Assembly (NCBI RefSeq): GCF_017744435.1
Contig: NZ_JAGIBG010000010.1
Location: 1 to 64,000 of the forward strand
DNA length: 64,000 bases
Reading direction: 5' to 3'
From: Pseudomonas sp.
Lineage (GTDB): Bacteria > Pseudomonadota > Gammaproteobacteria > Pseudomonadales > Pseudomonadaceae
Numbering within the stretch: position 1 is the stretch's first letter; the number at the start of each line of letters is the position of its first letter. Below are positions 39,981-49,473 of the stretch, one piece after another. Made by a program: the position numbers and the translations under genes. Below the pieces are notes generated by a model. It ran no database searches, was not told where the DNA came from, and saw nothing but the letters and a program-made list of their open reading frames with translations.

Positions 39981-42487
39981 TGAAGCATATGCCGCTGTCC
40001 CGCCTGTGCGGCCTGGCCTTGCGCCAGCTGCTGCGCGACATCCGCGCCAGCGAAGTGCGCGTACTGTTCTTTGCCCTGCTGGTGGCGGTCGCCGCCAGTA
40101 CCGCCATCGGCTATTTCGGCGCCCGCCTGAATGGCGCGATGCAACTGCGCGCCAGCGAGTTCCTCGGCGCCGACCTGGTATTGCAAGGCAGCGCACCGGC
40201 CCGTGAAGAACAGCTCAGCGAGGGCCAGGCACTGGGGCTGCGGCATGCCCAGGTGGTGGAGTTCACCAGCGTGGTGGGCGGCGATGCCGGCATCCAGCTT
40301 TCGAGCATCAAGGCGGTCGACGGTGCCTATCCATTGCGCGGCCAGGTGCGCAGTGCCGCCACGCCCTATGCCGAGGAAACCCCTGGGGGCGGCCCGGCAC
40401 CTGGAGAAGCGTGGGTCGAACCCCGCCTGCTCGCAGCCCTGGGGCTGAAGATTGGCGACAGCATCGACGTCGGCATGAAGACCTTGCGCATGAGCCGCGT
40501 ACTGACCTACGAGCCAGACCGCGCCAACAACTTCTACAGCCTGACACCGCGGGTGATGATGAACCTGGCCGACCTGCAGGCTACCGGGGTCATCCAGCCA
40601 GGCAGCCGGGTCACCTACCGCGACCTCTGGCGCGGCGATGCCGAAGCCCTCGCGCAGTACCACAAGGGCGTGGACAAGCACCTTGCCGCCAACCAGCGCC
40701 TGCTCGACACCCGCGATGGTAACCGGCAGATCGGCGGCGCCCTGGGCAAAGCCGAGCGCTACCTGAACATGGCCAGCCTGGTCGCCGTGCTGCTGGCGGG
40801 CGTCGCCGTGGCGCTGTCGGCCAGCCGCTATGCTGCGCGCCGCCTGGATGCCAGCGCCTTGCTGCGCTGCCTGGGGCTGTCGCGGCACCAGGCGCTGGGT
40901 TTGTATTGCCTGCAGCTGGCGATGCTTGGCCTGGTCGCCGCCCTGGCCGGCGCCCTGCTCGGCTGGCTGGCACAACTGGGCCTGTTCCGCCTGCTGCATG
41001 GCCTGCTGCCCAGCGAAGTGCCCGCCGGGGGCATGGTTCCGGCACTGGCCGGCATCGCCACCGGCCTGGTGGCCCTGGCCGGCTTTGCCTTGCCGCCGCT
41101 CGCCGCTCTGGGCCAGGTACCACCGCTGCGCGTACTGCGCCGTGATCTGCTGCCCGTGCCACCGAGCAGCTGGCTGGTGTATGGCGCCGCCCTGCTCGCC
41201 CTGGGCCTGATCATGTGGCGCCTGAGCCTTGACCTGCTACTGACCTTCGCCCTGCTGGGCGGCGGCCTGATCGCAGCGCTGCTGCTGGGCGGGCTGCTTT
41301 TGCTCGGCTTGCAAAGCCTGCGCAAAGCCCTCGCCGGCGCGCCACTGGCCTGGCGCCTGGGCCTCGGCCAGCTGCTGCGCCACCCGATGGCCGCTGCCGG
41401 GCAAGCCCTGGCCTTTGGCCTGATCCTGTTGGCCATGGCCCTGGTTGCGCTGCTGCGAGCAGAGTTGCTCGACAACTGGCAGGCACAACTGCCCAAGGAC
41501 GCTCCCAACCATTTTGCCCTGAACATCCTGCCCACTGACCGCGAACCGTTCGCCCAGCGTCTACACGATGTGAATGCCAACTCGGCACCGCTGTATCCGG
41601 TAACCCCCGGCCGTCTGATTCAGATCAACGACCAACCGGTGCAGCAGATCGTCAGCAAGGATTCCGCTGGCGAGCGAGCCGTGCAACGCGACCTCAGCCT
41701 GACCTGGGCGGCCGACCTGCCTCAGGGCAACGTGCTGAGCGCAGGCAGCTGGTGGCAAGCGTTGCCTGGCAGCGATGAAATTCCCGGCGTGTCGGTCGAG
41801 GCCGAGCTGGCCGCCAGCCTCAAGTTGCAACTGGGCGACCTGCTGACCTTCGACATCGGCGGCGAGCAACGTCAGGCGCGCGTCAGCAGCCTGCGCAGCG
41901 TGCATTGGGACAGCTTTCAGCCGAACTTCTACATGATCTTCCAACCGGGCACCCTGCAAGGGCTGCCAACCACCTACCTGACCAGCTTCTATCTGGCCCC
42001 AGGCCATGACCTGGATGTGGTGGCGCTGTCTCGGGCGTTTCCGGCGGTGACCATCCTGCAGGTCGATGCCTTGCTCGAGCAGCTACGCAGCATCCTCGCG
42101 CAGGTCACCCTGGCGGTCGAATATGTATTGCTGTTCGTGTTGGCGGCGGGGCTTGCCGTGTTGTTCGCCGGGTTGCAGGCAACGCTCGACGAGCGGATTC
42201 GCCAAGGCGCCTTGCTGCGGGCCCTAGGAGCCGCGCGCCCCTTGTTGGTCAAGGCGCGGCGCATCGAGTTCGGTTTGCTGGGGGCGGCTAGTGGTGCCTT
42301 GGCGGCGCTGGGGTGCGAGTTGATTACCCTGGTGCTGTATCGCTATGCATTCGACCTGCAGTGGAGCCCGCATCCGTGGCTGCTGGTGTTGCCGCTGGCC
42401 GGGGCGTTGCTGGTGGGTGGGGCAGGTGTTTTGGGCACTCGACGAGCGCTGAATGCCAGCCCACTGGCGGTACTACGGGAAAGTTGA
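39980..42487 (+). CDS. FtsX-like ABC permease (YbbP type)
   Basis: The protein has 835 residues, the length of YbbP. An N-terminal helix (about 22-42), a large periplasmic MacB-PCD-like domain, then helices at about 255-275, 310-330 and 350-375 form the first FtsX repeat. The second repeat ends with helices at about 710-735, 760-785 and 800-825. RGALLRALGA-like coupling segments (RQGALLRALGAARPLL) contact the ATPase. Such mechanotransmission-type systems export lipids, lipoproteins or peptides. The one-base overlap with the ATPase gene shows they form one unit. Confidence 0.9.
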   Translation: MKHMPLSRLCGLALRQLLRDIRASEVRVLFFALLVAVAASTAIGYFGARLNGAMQLRASEFLGADLVLQGSAPAREEQLSEGQALGLRHAQVVEFTSVVGGDAGIQLSSIKAVDGAYPLRGQVRSAATPYAEETPGGGPAPGEAWVEPRLLAALGLKIGDSIDVGMKTLRMSRVLTYEPDRANNFYSLTPRVMMNLADLQATGVIQPGSRVTYRDLWRGDAEALAQYHKGVDKHLAANQRLLDTRDGNRQIGGALGKAERYLNMASLVAVLLAGVAVALSASRYAARRLDASALLRCLGLSRHQALGLYCLQLAMLGLVAALAGALLGWLAQLGLFRLLHGLLPSEVPAGGMVPALAGIATGLVALAGFALPPLAALGQVPPLRVLRRDLLPVPPSSWLVYGAALLALGLIMWRLSLDLLLTFALLGGGLIAALLLGGLLLLGLQSLRKALAGAPLAWRLGLGQLLRHPMAAAGQALAFGLILLAMALVALLRAELLDNWQAQLPKDAPNHFALNILPTDREPFAQRLHDVNANSAPLYPVTPGRLIQINDQPVQQIVSKDSAGERAVQRDLSLTWAADLPQGNVLSAGSWWQALPGSDEIPGVSVEAELAASLKLQLGDLLTFDIGGEQRQARVSSLRSVHWDSFQPNFYMIFQPGTLQGLPTTYLTSFYLAPGHDLDVVALSRAFPAVTILQVDALLEQLRSILAQVTLAVEYVLLFVLAAGLAVLFAGLQATLDERIRQGALLRALGAARPLLVKARRIEFGLLGAASGALAALGCELITLVLYRYAFDLQWSPHPWLLVLPLAGALLVGGAGVLGTRRALNASPLAVLRES

Positions 42488-42492
42488 TAGCG

Positions 42493-42602
42493 CCTGTGCT
42501 GGCCTCTTCGCGGCTAAAGCCGCTCCCACAGGTACATCACCAGCTTCCAGTCCTGCGCTGTACTTGTGGGAGCGGCTTTAGCCGCGAAGAGGCCAGCACA
42601 GG
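42493..42602. repeat. REP pair (GGCTTTAGCC type)
   Basis: Arms 42493-42530 and 42565-42602 are inverted copies around a 34-base spacer, with the same core as the pair at 2512-2591 plus a CTGGCCTCTTCGCGG extension. It lies between the convergent ends of the permease gene and greB. Confidence 0.9.
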
Positions 42603-42612
42603 CAATATTGAT

Positions 42613-43086
42613 TCATTGCCCGTAGTGAATGTTGTTCACATACCAGGTCGCCTGACCGGTCGGTGTATTTACCAGCACTTCATCGCCCTCCTCCTTCTTG
42701 AGCAGGGCCCGGGCCATCGGCGAGTCGATCGAGATATAGTCGTTACGGCCATAAATCTCGTCATACCCGACAATGCGAAACTTCATGGTCTCGCCGTCAT
42801 CGTTCTCGACTTCAACCCAGGCACCGAAGAACACCTTGCCTTCCTGCTGTGGCGAGTAGGCGACCACCTTCACATCCTCGAGGCGCTTGCGCAGATAGCG
42901 GACCCGACGGTCGATCTCACGCAGCAGCTTCTTGTTGTACTGGTAGTCGGCGTTCTCGCTGCGGTCACCCAGCGAAGCGGCCCAGGTCACTTTCTGGGTG
43001 ATTTCCGGGCGATACACCCGCCACAGGTGATCCAGCTCCTTCTTCAGGGCCTCGTGACCTTCCGTGGTGATGATATTGGTGCTCAA
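42613..43086 (-). CDS. greB: Transcription elongation factor GreB
   Basis: GreB rescues backtracked RNA polymerase by promoting transcript cleavage. The 157 residues have the N-terminal coiled coil with the acidic tip (SLGDRSENADYQYNKKLLREID) and the C-terminal FKBP-like domain (RIVGYDEIYGRNDYISIDSPMA). The start is a TTG at 43086 with AGGAG seven bases upstream. It follows a small hypothetical gene by eleven bases on the same strand. Confidence 0.95.
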   Translation of the reverse strand: MSTNIITTEGHEALKKELDHLWRVYRPEITQKVTWAASLGDRSENADYQYNKKLLREIDRRVRYLRKRLEDVKVVAYSPQQEGKVFFGAWVEVENDDGETMKFRIVGYDEIYGRNDYISIDSPMARALLKKEEGDEVLVNTPTGQATWYVNNIHYGQ

Positions 43087-43097
43087 CGGCGCGCTCC

Positions 43098-43406
43098 TCA
43101 GCGTCGGGTAATCAGGCCCTGACGCGCGATGCGGGTAAGCTGGCCAATGACTTCGGCTGCGTCTTCTCGGGCGGGTGCCTGGATCACCGCCAGGTCGAAG
43201 CGATCGTTGCCGAACTGTTCCAGGCGGCAGGCATCTTCGGCGAACTGGATGAGAAAGGCGCGGGCCTGACCCTTGCGGCGCGACAAGCCTTCAAGGTGAC
43301 GCAAAAGTGTGGGCTGATGCTGGCCACCGAGCAGGATGCGCGGTGTACGGGACGCCTGGCTGGCAGGCAATGGGCTCAAACAGACACTGGTACGTGGACA
43401 ACTCAT
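43098..43406 (-). CDS. Conserved hypothetical protein upstream of greB
   Basis: The protein has 102 residues, starting MSCPRTSVCLSPLPASQAS. The second half (RAFLIQFAEDACRLEQFGND and DAAEVIGQLTRIARQGLI) has a mixed strand-helix pattern that resembles small proteins encoded next to greB in other pseudomonads. No motif of known function is present. A GGAG site precedes the ATG at 43406. The eleven-base gap to greB suggests co-transcription. Confidence 0.6.
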   Translation of the reverse strand: MSCPRTSVCLSPLPASQASRTPRILLGGQHQPTLLRHLEGLSRRKGQARAFLIQFAEDACRLEQFGNDRFDLAVIQAPAREDAAEVIGQLTRIARQGLITRR

Positions 43407-43561
43407 GGAGTTTCTCTCCGCCTCGCGAATCCCGCTGGGCAGCGGTGGGAGGCGTCACCGAACCAGCGCTTTAGCGGTATTTCGGATGACCCGGAGAGGG
43501 GGCCAGTCCTGCGCCCCGCAAGTAGCTGTTTAAATCGGCGCAGGCGGTATGCTAGAGCGAC

Positions 43562-43624
43562 AAGCCGCAAGCTGCAAGCCCCAAGCTGAAATGCGTTCGG
43601 CTTGGGGCTTGCAGCTTGCGGCTT
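43562..43624. repeat. 25-bp inverted repeat (non-REP)
   Basis: Positions 43562-43586 are the exact reverse complement of 43600-43624, with the core GCTTGCAGCTTGCGGCTT and a 13-base loop. It lies nine bases after the DoxX gene stop. The sequence is unrelated to the REP cores in this window and may be a separate intergenic repeat family or the 3'-end structure of the DoxX transcript. Confidence 0.85.
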
Positions 43625-43632
43625 TTGATCTG

Positions 43633-44067
43633 TCAGCGGGCGATCAGGCGGTCGAGGGACAAGCGGCCCGCGCCTTCGATCAGTACCGCCACGGTGCCGG
43701 CCAGCAGCGCCAGGGCGAACTCATAGCCGTTGTTGGACATGAACAAGCCGTTGTTGATGTGCACCGAGAAGATCGCCACCACCAGGGTCACCGTCAGTGC
43801 CAGTGCTGCCGGGCGCGCCAGCAGGCCGATCACCAGGGCCAGGCCGCCGAAGAACTCGGCGCTACCGGACAACAGCGCCATCAGGTAGCCCGGCGCCAGG
43901 CCGATGCTTTCCATCCATTGGCCGGTGCCTTCCAGGCCGTAGCCGCCGAACAGGCCGAACAGTTTCTGCGCACCGTGCGCCATGAAGATCACACCGACCA
44001 GGATACGGATCACGCTGAGGCCCAGGCCAGCGCGGGTGGAGAGCAGTTTGCTGATTGCGTTGTTCAT
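43633..44067 (-). CDS. DoxX family membrane protein
   Basis: The protein has 144 residues and four hydrophobic helices. The first begins SVIRILVGVIFMAHG with the family AHGAQKLFGLFGGYGLEGT motif; GSAEFFGGLALVIGLLARPAA is the second conserved block. DoxX-type proteins are inner-membrane components loosely linked to respiratory or redox functions, and the specific role is unknown. It stands alone. Confidence 0.88.
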   Translation of the reverse strand: MNNAISKLLSTRAGLGLSVIRILVGVIFMAHGAQKLFGLFGGYGLEGTGQWMESIGLAPGYLMALLSGSAEFFGGLALVIGLLARPAALALTVTLVVAIFSVHINNGLFMSNNGYEFALALLAGTVAVLIEGAGRLSLDRLIAR

Positions 44068-44180
44068 TGCGAAGTTTCCTTGAAACCGGGATGTTGAGTT
44101 GGGATGGGTGCCATCATAATCAATTCATGCGATATGAAAATCGCAAAAAACCCAACACAACAATCGACAAAATCGATTTG

Positions 44181-45587
44181 TCAGCGACTGACCACACGCT
44201 CCAGTGCCGGGCGTTCGCGATTGAACGCCAGGAAGTACTTGTTGACGCTGTTGACGAAGTTGACCGGCCCCATACCGACCTGCTCCATGGCGATGCGCTC
44301 GGTCTGGAAGAACCACTGGTTACCGTTGAGGCCGCGCTTGCGGGCCTCGGCGCGCATGGCCTGGACCCGTTCCGGGCCAAGGTTGTAGGCTGCCAGCACA
44401 AATGCCATGCGCTCGCGCTCGTTGATCTGCGGGCTGGCGAAGAACTTGCGGCGGATCAACGCCAGGTAGCGCGCACTGGCCTGGACATTGCCATCGACTG
44501 AGCCGGTGTCGCTGATCCCCACCCGTTGCGCTGCCGACGGGGTGATCTGCATCAGCCCGTGTGCCCCGCCGCTACCGCGTGCTGCTGGGTTCAGGGTGGA
44601 TTCCTTGAAGGCCAGGGCCGCCAGGTTCAACCAGTCGATCTGCTGCGCCTCACCATGTTTCTGCAACACCGGGCGCAGTGCGTTCAGCCGCTGGCGGTCC
44701 TTGCGCGCCAGCGGATTGTGCACACGGTACTGGCGCCGGTAGATGCGCTCGAAGGCCGCATCCTGGTTTTCCGGCGCATGGTAACCCTGGAGAAAGCGAT
44801 CAACCGTGGCCAGCAGCATGGTCGCATCACGCCGCACATACCAACGCATGGCCTGCGCCTGCCCCAGTTGCACCCGGGTGTCCAGGCGCAGGTTCGGCAT
44901 GACCCTGGCCCAGCGCTGGGCGATCGGGCGCTCCACCATGGTCAATGGATAGATACCGGCCTGGACCATCTCCAGCACATCTTCCACCGCCAGGGTCGAA
45001 TCGACCCATTCGATCTTGATCGGCGCCCGCTTGCGCAGCGCCAGCTGCTGGTTGATCTGCTGGATCACCGCCCCCGCCGCGCTGGCGCTGGTCAATGCCA
45101 CCGTACGCCCGGACAGCTGCTCAGCGCGGGTATAGCTGCGCTCACCCTTGCGCCCGACCAACAGCAAAGGCACCTGGTCCAGCACTGGCGCACTGCTGTT
45201 GACCCCGCCGGTCACGGCCGGGTCGAGCAGCTCGCCCGGTGCAGCCAGGTCACCCTCACCGCGCTGCAGGGCCCCCAGCAGCTGCTCCTTGGCCCGTGGA
45301 ATGATCTTCAGGCTGATCTGCTGGCCATCACCGGCCCGGGCGTTGAGGTAATGTTCGAGCCCACGCAAGCGGTAATACTCGATACCCACCGGCTCGCCCT
45401 TGATCTCACCGGAACTGTTGCGGCTCTGGTTGACCAGCACGCGCAGCACCTTGGTACTGCGAATCTGCGGCAGGTCACGGGCGGAGTTCACCGGCACGTT
45501 CTGCTGTGGCCCCGGCAGCCGCGCATAGGCCGGACCGACCGTGGTCAGCCCAAGCGTCAGCAACAGGGTCAGCAGGTATCGCAGCAT
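44181..45587 (-). CDS. MltF-like lytic transglycosylase with substrate-binding-type domain
   Basis: The protein has 468 residues. A signal peptide (MLRYLLTLLLTLGLTTVG, cleavage after AYA) precedes a solute-binding-protein fold (about 35-280, with LRVLVNQSRNSSG and GVEYYR-like GIEYYRLRGLEHYL). A C-terminal SLT domain (about 320-460) follows, with the catalytic Glu in AFKESTLNPAA and GAHGLMQITPSAA. It cleaves peptidoglycan in the periplasm. The start at 45587 puts the signal peptide first; ATG 45623 would add twelve basic residues and is also possible. It resembles MltF but has no lipobox. Confidence 0.85.
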   Translation of the reverse strand: MLRYLLTLLLTLGLTTVGPAYARLPGPQQNVPVNSARDLPQIRSTKVLRVLVNQSRNSSGEIKGEPVGIEYYRLRGLEHYLNARAGDGQQISLKIIPRAKEQLLGALQRGEGDLAAPGELLDPAVTGGVNSSAPVLDQVPLLLVGRKGERSYTRAEQLSGRTVALTSASAAGAVIQQINQQLALRKRAPIKIEWVDSTLAVEDVLEMVQAGIYPLTMVERPIAQRWARVMPNLRLDTRVQLGQAQAMRWYVRRDATMLLATVDRFLQGYHAPENQDAAFERIYRRQYRVHNPLARKDRQRLNALRPVLQKHGEAQQIDWLNLAALAFKESTLNPAARGSGGAHGLMQITPSAAQRVGISDTGSVDGNVQASARYLALIRRKFFASPQINERERMAFVLAAYNLGPERVQAMRAEARKRGLNGNQWFFQTERIAMEQVGMGPVNFVNSVNKYFLAFNRERPALERVVSR

Positions 45588-45745
45588 GCGAAATCGTGTC
45601 CGTGGTCGGTGGGCGGCAGCCATGGTGGTACGCGCGGTCGTGAGAAATGACGGCAAAAGACCACGGCAAACGCCTGAAGTTCTTGGTTTTTTCCGAATAT
45701 CACGCTTTTTGCTATGCTGGCCGCCCCGCGGCACGAGGTAGCACC

Positions 45746-46543
45746 ATGCAACTGATCGATATCGGCGTCAACCTGACCAACAGCAGTTTCCACGACCAGC
45801 AGGCCGCCATCGTCGAGCGCGCCATCGAGGCCGGCGTGATCCAGATGGTCCTGACCGGCACCAGCCTGGAGGTCAGCGAGCAGGCGCTGGAGCTTTGCCA
45901 GCAGCTCGATGGCGACGGCCAGCACCTGTTCGCCACGGCCGGCGTGCACCCGCACGATGCCAAGTCATGGGACGGCAACAGCGAGCGGCAACTGCGACAG
46001 CTATTGGCTGAAGCACGGGTGCGTGCCGTGGGCGAATGCGGACTGGATTTCAACCGTGATTTCTCCCCTCGCCCGCTTCAGGAGAAAGCCCTGGAAGCCC
46101 AACTGGCAATGGCGGCCGAACTGCGCCTGCCGGTATTCTTGCACGAGCGCGATGCCAGCGAGCGCCTGCTGGCCATCCTCAAGGATTACCGCGACCACCT
46201 GCCAGCCGCCGTGGTGCATTGCTTTACCGGCGAGCGCGAAGCCTTGTTCGCCTACCTGGACATGGACCTGCACATCGGCATCACCGGCTGGATCTGTGAC
46301 GAGCGTCGTGGCACCCACCTGCATCCGTTGGTGAGCAACATTGCCGAGGGCCGGCTGATGCTGGAGAGCGATGCCCCCTACCTGCTGCCACGCAGCCTGC
46401 GGCCGAAGCCGAAAAACGGCCGCAACGAGCCGGCATTCCTGACCGAGGTGCTGCGCGAAGTGGCGCTGCATCGCAACGAGCGCATCGAGCACTGCGCCCA
46501 GCACACCAGCGCCACGGCCAAAGCCTTCTTCCAGCTTCCTTGA
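45746..46543 (+). CDS. TatD-family metal-dependent hydrolase (DNase)
   Basis: The protein has 265 residues. This TIM-barrel amidohydrolase-like nuclease has its metal ligands in the usual places: [48 protein letters not shown] and [10 protein letters not shown]. The N-terminal NLTNSSF variant is typical of the TatD subgroup. The ATG at 45746 follows a GAGG site; a longer frame upstream covers the promoter of the divergent transglycosylase. It probably works in DNA repair or RNA quality control. Confidence 0.92.
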   Translation: MQLIDIGVNLTNSSFHDQQAAIVERAIEAGVIQMVLTGTSLEVSEQALELCQQLDGDGQHLFATAGVHPHDAKSWDGNSERQLRQLLAEARVRAVGECGLDFNRDFSPRPLQEKALEAQLAMAAELRLPVFLHERDASERLLAILKDYRDHLPAAVVHCFTGEREALFAYLDMDLHIGITGWICDERRGTHLHPLVSNIAEGRLMLESDAPYLLPRSLRPKPKNGRNEPAFLTEVLREVALHRNERIEHCAQHTSATAKAFFQLP

Positions 46544-46631
46544 CGCATGTCATGAACCGTTCTCGAGTGCGCGGGCACAATGATGGCACCTTGCCAATAA
46601 TGTTTCCGCTCAACTCAGAGAAGACCTACCC

Positions 46632-48110
46632 ATGGGTGCCTGGCTTAGCAATATCTCCCTGAAGTACAAATTCTGGGCCGTCAATGCGGTGGCCTTCGTC
46701 ACGACCTTGCTGCTGGTGCTGTATGCAGTGCACCTGGAGCAACGCGCCCGCGCCGATGCCGCGCAGGCCCAGGCGCAAGCCCAGGCCGAGCTGCTGGCCG
46801 CCTGGCCCACCGGGCAGACCCTGCCCCGCCAGGCCAATTTGATCACCTGGCAACCCGGCCAGACCCCGACATACGCGGGTGAAAATCTCGAAGCCCTGGC
46901 CAATGCACAAGGCTGGGTAGCCCTGCCGGCCGCCTGGATCCTGGGCGACAACCCGCTGCGCGGCGCCCAGGTGCTGCGCCATGGCGAGCAGCAACTGGCC
47001 GTGCTGGCAGCCGCGCCCAGCCTGCGCCAGGTGTTCTTCGACCGTTTCAGCAACTATGCCTTCTGCGTGCTGATCCTGATGCTGGCGATGCTCGGTGCCT
47101 CGCAGCTGCTGATCCGCTTCCTGCTCAGCCAGCTCAACACCCTCAAGGACGTGATGCTGCACGTGGAAAAGACCGGCGACCTGTCGGCCCGCGTGCCCCT
47201 GGCCTGCGGCGACGAGGTCGGCCAGATGGCCGGCGCCTTCAACGCCATGCAGACCACTTACCACCGCGTGGTCAGCACGGTCGCCCACACTGCCGCACAG
47301 CTGGACTCCGGGGCCGCGCGCCTGGCCGCGAGCATGAACGACGTACGCCATGGCATGCTCGGCCAACAGAGCGAGACCGACCAGGCGGCCACGGCGATCA
47401 ACGAAATGTCGGCCACCGTGCATCACATTGCCCAGCATGCTGGCGCCACCCGGGACTTGTCGCAAACCGCCGACACCCTTGCCGGCAGCGGCAAGGAAGT
47501 GGTCAGCCGGGTGCAGGATTCGATCTCCGGGCTTTCCAGCGGCGTTCAGCAAACCGCCGAAATGATCCGCCAACTCGCCGATGACAGCCAGAAGATCAAC
47601 AGCGTGGTCGGGGTCATTCACAGCATTGCCGAGCAGACCAACCTGCTGGCACTCAACGCCGCCATCGAAGCCGCCCGCGCTGGCGACCTGGGCCGTGGTT
47701 TTGCCGTGGTTGCCGATGAAGTGCGCAACCTGGCCAAGCGCGTGCAGACCTCCACCGACGAAATCACCCGAATGGTCGCCGACCTGCAGGCCGGCACCCG
47801 TGACGCAGTGGAGTTCATGCAGGAGAGTTCGTACAAGGCCGACGACTGCGTCCGCCAGGCCCAGGAGGCCGGCGCGGCACTGGCCGAAATTACCGGTGCG
47901 GTCGCCCAGATGCGCGAGAGCAACACGCAGATTGCCGTCGCCGCCGAGCAGCAGAGCCAGGTGGCCGAAGAAATGAACCGCGCAGTGGTGAGCATCCGTG
48001 ATGTCACCGAAGAGACCGTGCAGCAGACCGTCGGCTCGGCCACCACCAGCAGTCAACTGGCGGCCCTTGCCGGTGAACTGAGCAAGGCCATTGGCCAGCT
48101 CAAGCTATAG
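46632..48110 (+). CDS. Methyl-accepting chemotaxis protein
   Basis: The protein has 492 residues. TM1 (about 12-32), a short periplasmic region of about 100 residues and TM2 (about 140-162) are followed by HAMP and the cytoplasmic signalling coiled coil. The hairpin tip reads [21 protein letters not shown] and [12 protein letters not shown]. The sensory part is unusually small and starts with an Ala/Gln-rich stretch ([17 protein letters not shown]), with no recognisable Cache or four-helix signature. Its ligand cannot be predicted. It is a single gene with no chemotaxis partners nearby. Confidence 0.92.
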   Translation: MGAWLSNISLKYKFWAVNAVAFVTTLLLVLYAVHLEQRARADAAQAQAQAQAELLAAWPTGQTLPRQANLITWQPGQTPTYAGENLEALANAQGWVALPAAWILGDNPLRGAQVLRHGEQQLAVLAAAPSLRQVFFDRFSNYAFCVLILMLAMLGASQLLIRFLLSQLNTLKDVMLHVEKTGDLSARVPLACGDEVGQMAGAFNAMQTTYHRVVSTVAHTAAQLDSGAARLAASMNDVRHGMLGQQSETDQAATAINEMSATVHHIAQHAGATRDLSQTADTLAGSGKEVVSRVQDSISGLSSGVQQTAEMIRQLADDSQKINSVVGVIHSIAEQTNLLALNAAIEAARAGDLGRGFAVVADEVRNLAKRVQTSTDEITRMVADLQAGTRDAVEFMQESSYKADDCVRQAQEAGAALAEITGAVAQMRESNTQIAVAAEQQSQVAEEMNRAVVSIRDVTEETVQQTVGSATTSSQLAALAGELSKAIGQLKL

Positions 48111-48209
48111 TCGCCATAGCCAGCCTCGATTGGCCCCGCAACCGGGGCCGCACTAAGCTTTGGGCATGCCTGAAACGAACAGCGCGACGAACATCGCGAG
48201 GACCTGCCC

Positions 48210-48578
48210 ATGAGCAAACGACTGCCCAACCTGCACGCCTGGCAATGGCGTGGCTACCACCACAATCACCGGCACCCGACCAACCTGGTGTTGCACCTGA
48301 TTGCCGTGCCGCTGTTCATCCTCGGTGCCCTGCTGGTGCTGTCAGGCCTGTTCGCCCTGGACCTGGGCCAGATCGCCGTCGGCGTCATTGCCCTGATCGC
48401 CGGCCTGGGCCTGCAGCGCCACGGGCATCGCCTGGAAGCCGAACAGCCGGAACCGTTCGCCAACCGCAAGGACGCCGTGCAGCGGCTGCTGACCGAGCAG
48501 TTCATCACATTCCCCCGCTTCGTCCTCAGCGGTGCCTGGTGGAAGGCCTGGCGTGAACGGCACAAGCACCGGCGCTGA
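48210..48578 (+). CDS. Mpo1-like (DUF962) membrane protein
   Basis: The protein has 122 residues with two hydrophobic helices (about 28-47 and 54-66). Conserved histidines lie at both ends: YHHNHRHPTNLVLH at the start and GLGLQRHGHRLEAE after the second helix. This matches the DUF962 family, in which yeast Mpo1 is an Fe-dependent dioxygenase of 2-hydroxy fatty acids. Bacterial function is not established. It is convergent with the thioesterase gene, three bases apart. Confidence 0.8.
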   Translation: MSKRLPNLHAWQWRGYHHNHRHPTNLVLHLIAVPLFILGALLVLSGLFALDLGQIAVGVIALIAGLGLQRHGHRLEAEQPEPFANRKDAVQRLLTEQFITFPRFVLSGAWWKAWRERHKHRR

Positions 48579-48581
48579 TGA

Positions 48582-49379
48582 TCAGGCGAACACCGTGACG
48601 GTTTGCCGGCTCAAGGCCAGCAGTTCCCCTTCTGCACTCCACAATGCCGCCGCCGCATGGCCGTAGCCGTCACGCGCATGTTCGGTCTCGACACGGTAAC
48701 GGCACCAGTCCAGCGTGGACAGTTTCGCCGTCGGCTGGATGAATTCGATGGTCCAGGTCAGCGTACTGCCCGCTGCTGGCTGCTTGAGGAACGGCAACAG
48801 GCTCGGTGGCCAGGCGTCCACCAACGCCAGCAGGTGCGCCTCGTTGACCTGCTCTTCGGCAACATCGCGCAAGCGCACCCAGCCGCCCATATGACGCGAC
48901 GAGTTGCCGCTGAACGGCAGGCCGCCCACCGCCCAGCGCAAGGCGACATGGCGCATGAACTCCGGGGTGACGCCCTTGATGTAAGGCAACTCCGGTGCCG
49001 CCTGTTCAAGCGGTTTCATCTCCACGGCGGGTGCAGCCGCAACATCGACCATCGATGGCCGACCCGCACCGAAGTTACCCTGCACCAGCGTCACCACCTG
49101 ACCATTCTGAATGGCACGGCCCAGCAGCGTGCTGACCGCCTTGCCCTCCCGCAGCACCTCGACCTCGAATCGAATGGGCACATCTGCTGCCGCCGGGCTG
49201 ACGAAGCTGATGGCCAGCGAGCGCACCGGGCGATCATCGGTGAGCTTCAGGCGCATGCTTTCATGCACCATGGCCGCCATCAGGCCACCGAACACGGCGC
49301 GCCCCTGGGCCCAGCTGGGCGGAATGCTGACCGCGTCAGGGTTTTCCCGCACGGCGGCGAGCAGTTGGTTGAAATTCAT
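48582..49379 (-). CDS. Acyl-CoA thioesterase family protein (TesB-like double hotdog)
   Basis: The protein has 265 residues and two hotdog-fold halves. The first contains FGGLMAAMVHESM and RSLAISFVSPA; the second contains LTWTIEFIQPTA and WCRYRVETEHARDGYGHAAAALW. This arrangement is that of TesB-like thioesterases. AGGAG precedes ATG 49379 by seven bases. The substrate is unknown. Gene order gives no pathway hint. Confidence 0.82.
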   Translation of the reverse strand: MNFNQLLAAVRENPDAVSIPPSWAQGRAVFGGLMAAMVHESMRLKLTDDRPVRSLAISFVSPAAADVPIRFEVEVLREGKAVSTLLGRAIQNGQVVTLVQGNFGAGRPSMVDVAAAPAVEMKPLEQAAPELPYIKGVTPEFMRHVALRWAVGGLPFSGNSSRHMGGWVRLRDVAEEQVNEAHLLALVDAWPPSLLPFLKQPAAGSTLTWTIEFIQPTAKLSTLDWCRYRVETEHARDGYGHAAAALWSAEGELLALSRQTVTVFA

Positions 49380-49473
49380 CGGCCGGCTCCTGGCTCTTAC
49401 CTGTAGCAAAAGGACCACCAATACTAGCCAGCAACCCCCGGCCGATCAGCCCGCATATCGGTCATTTGCCGGG

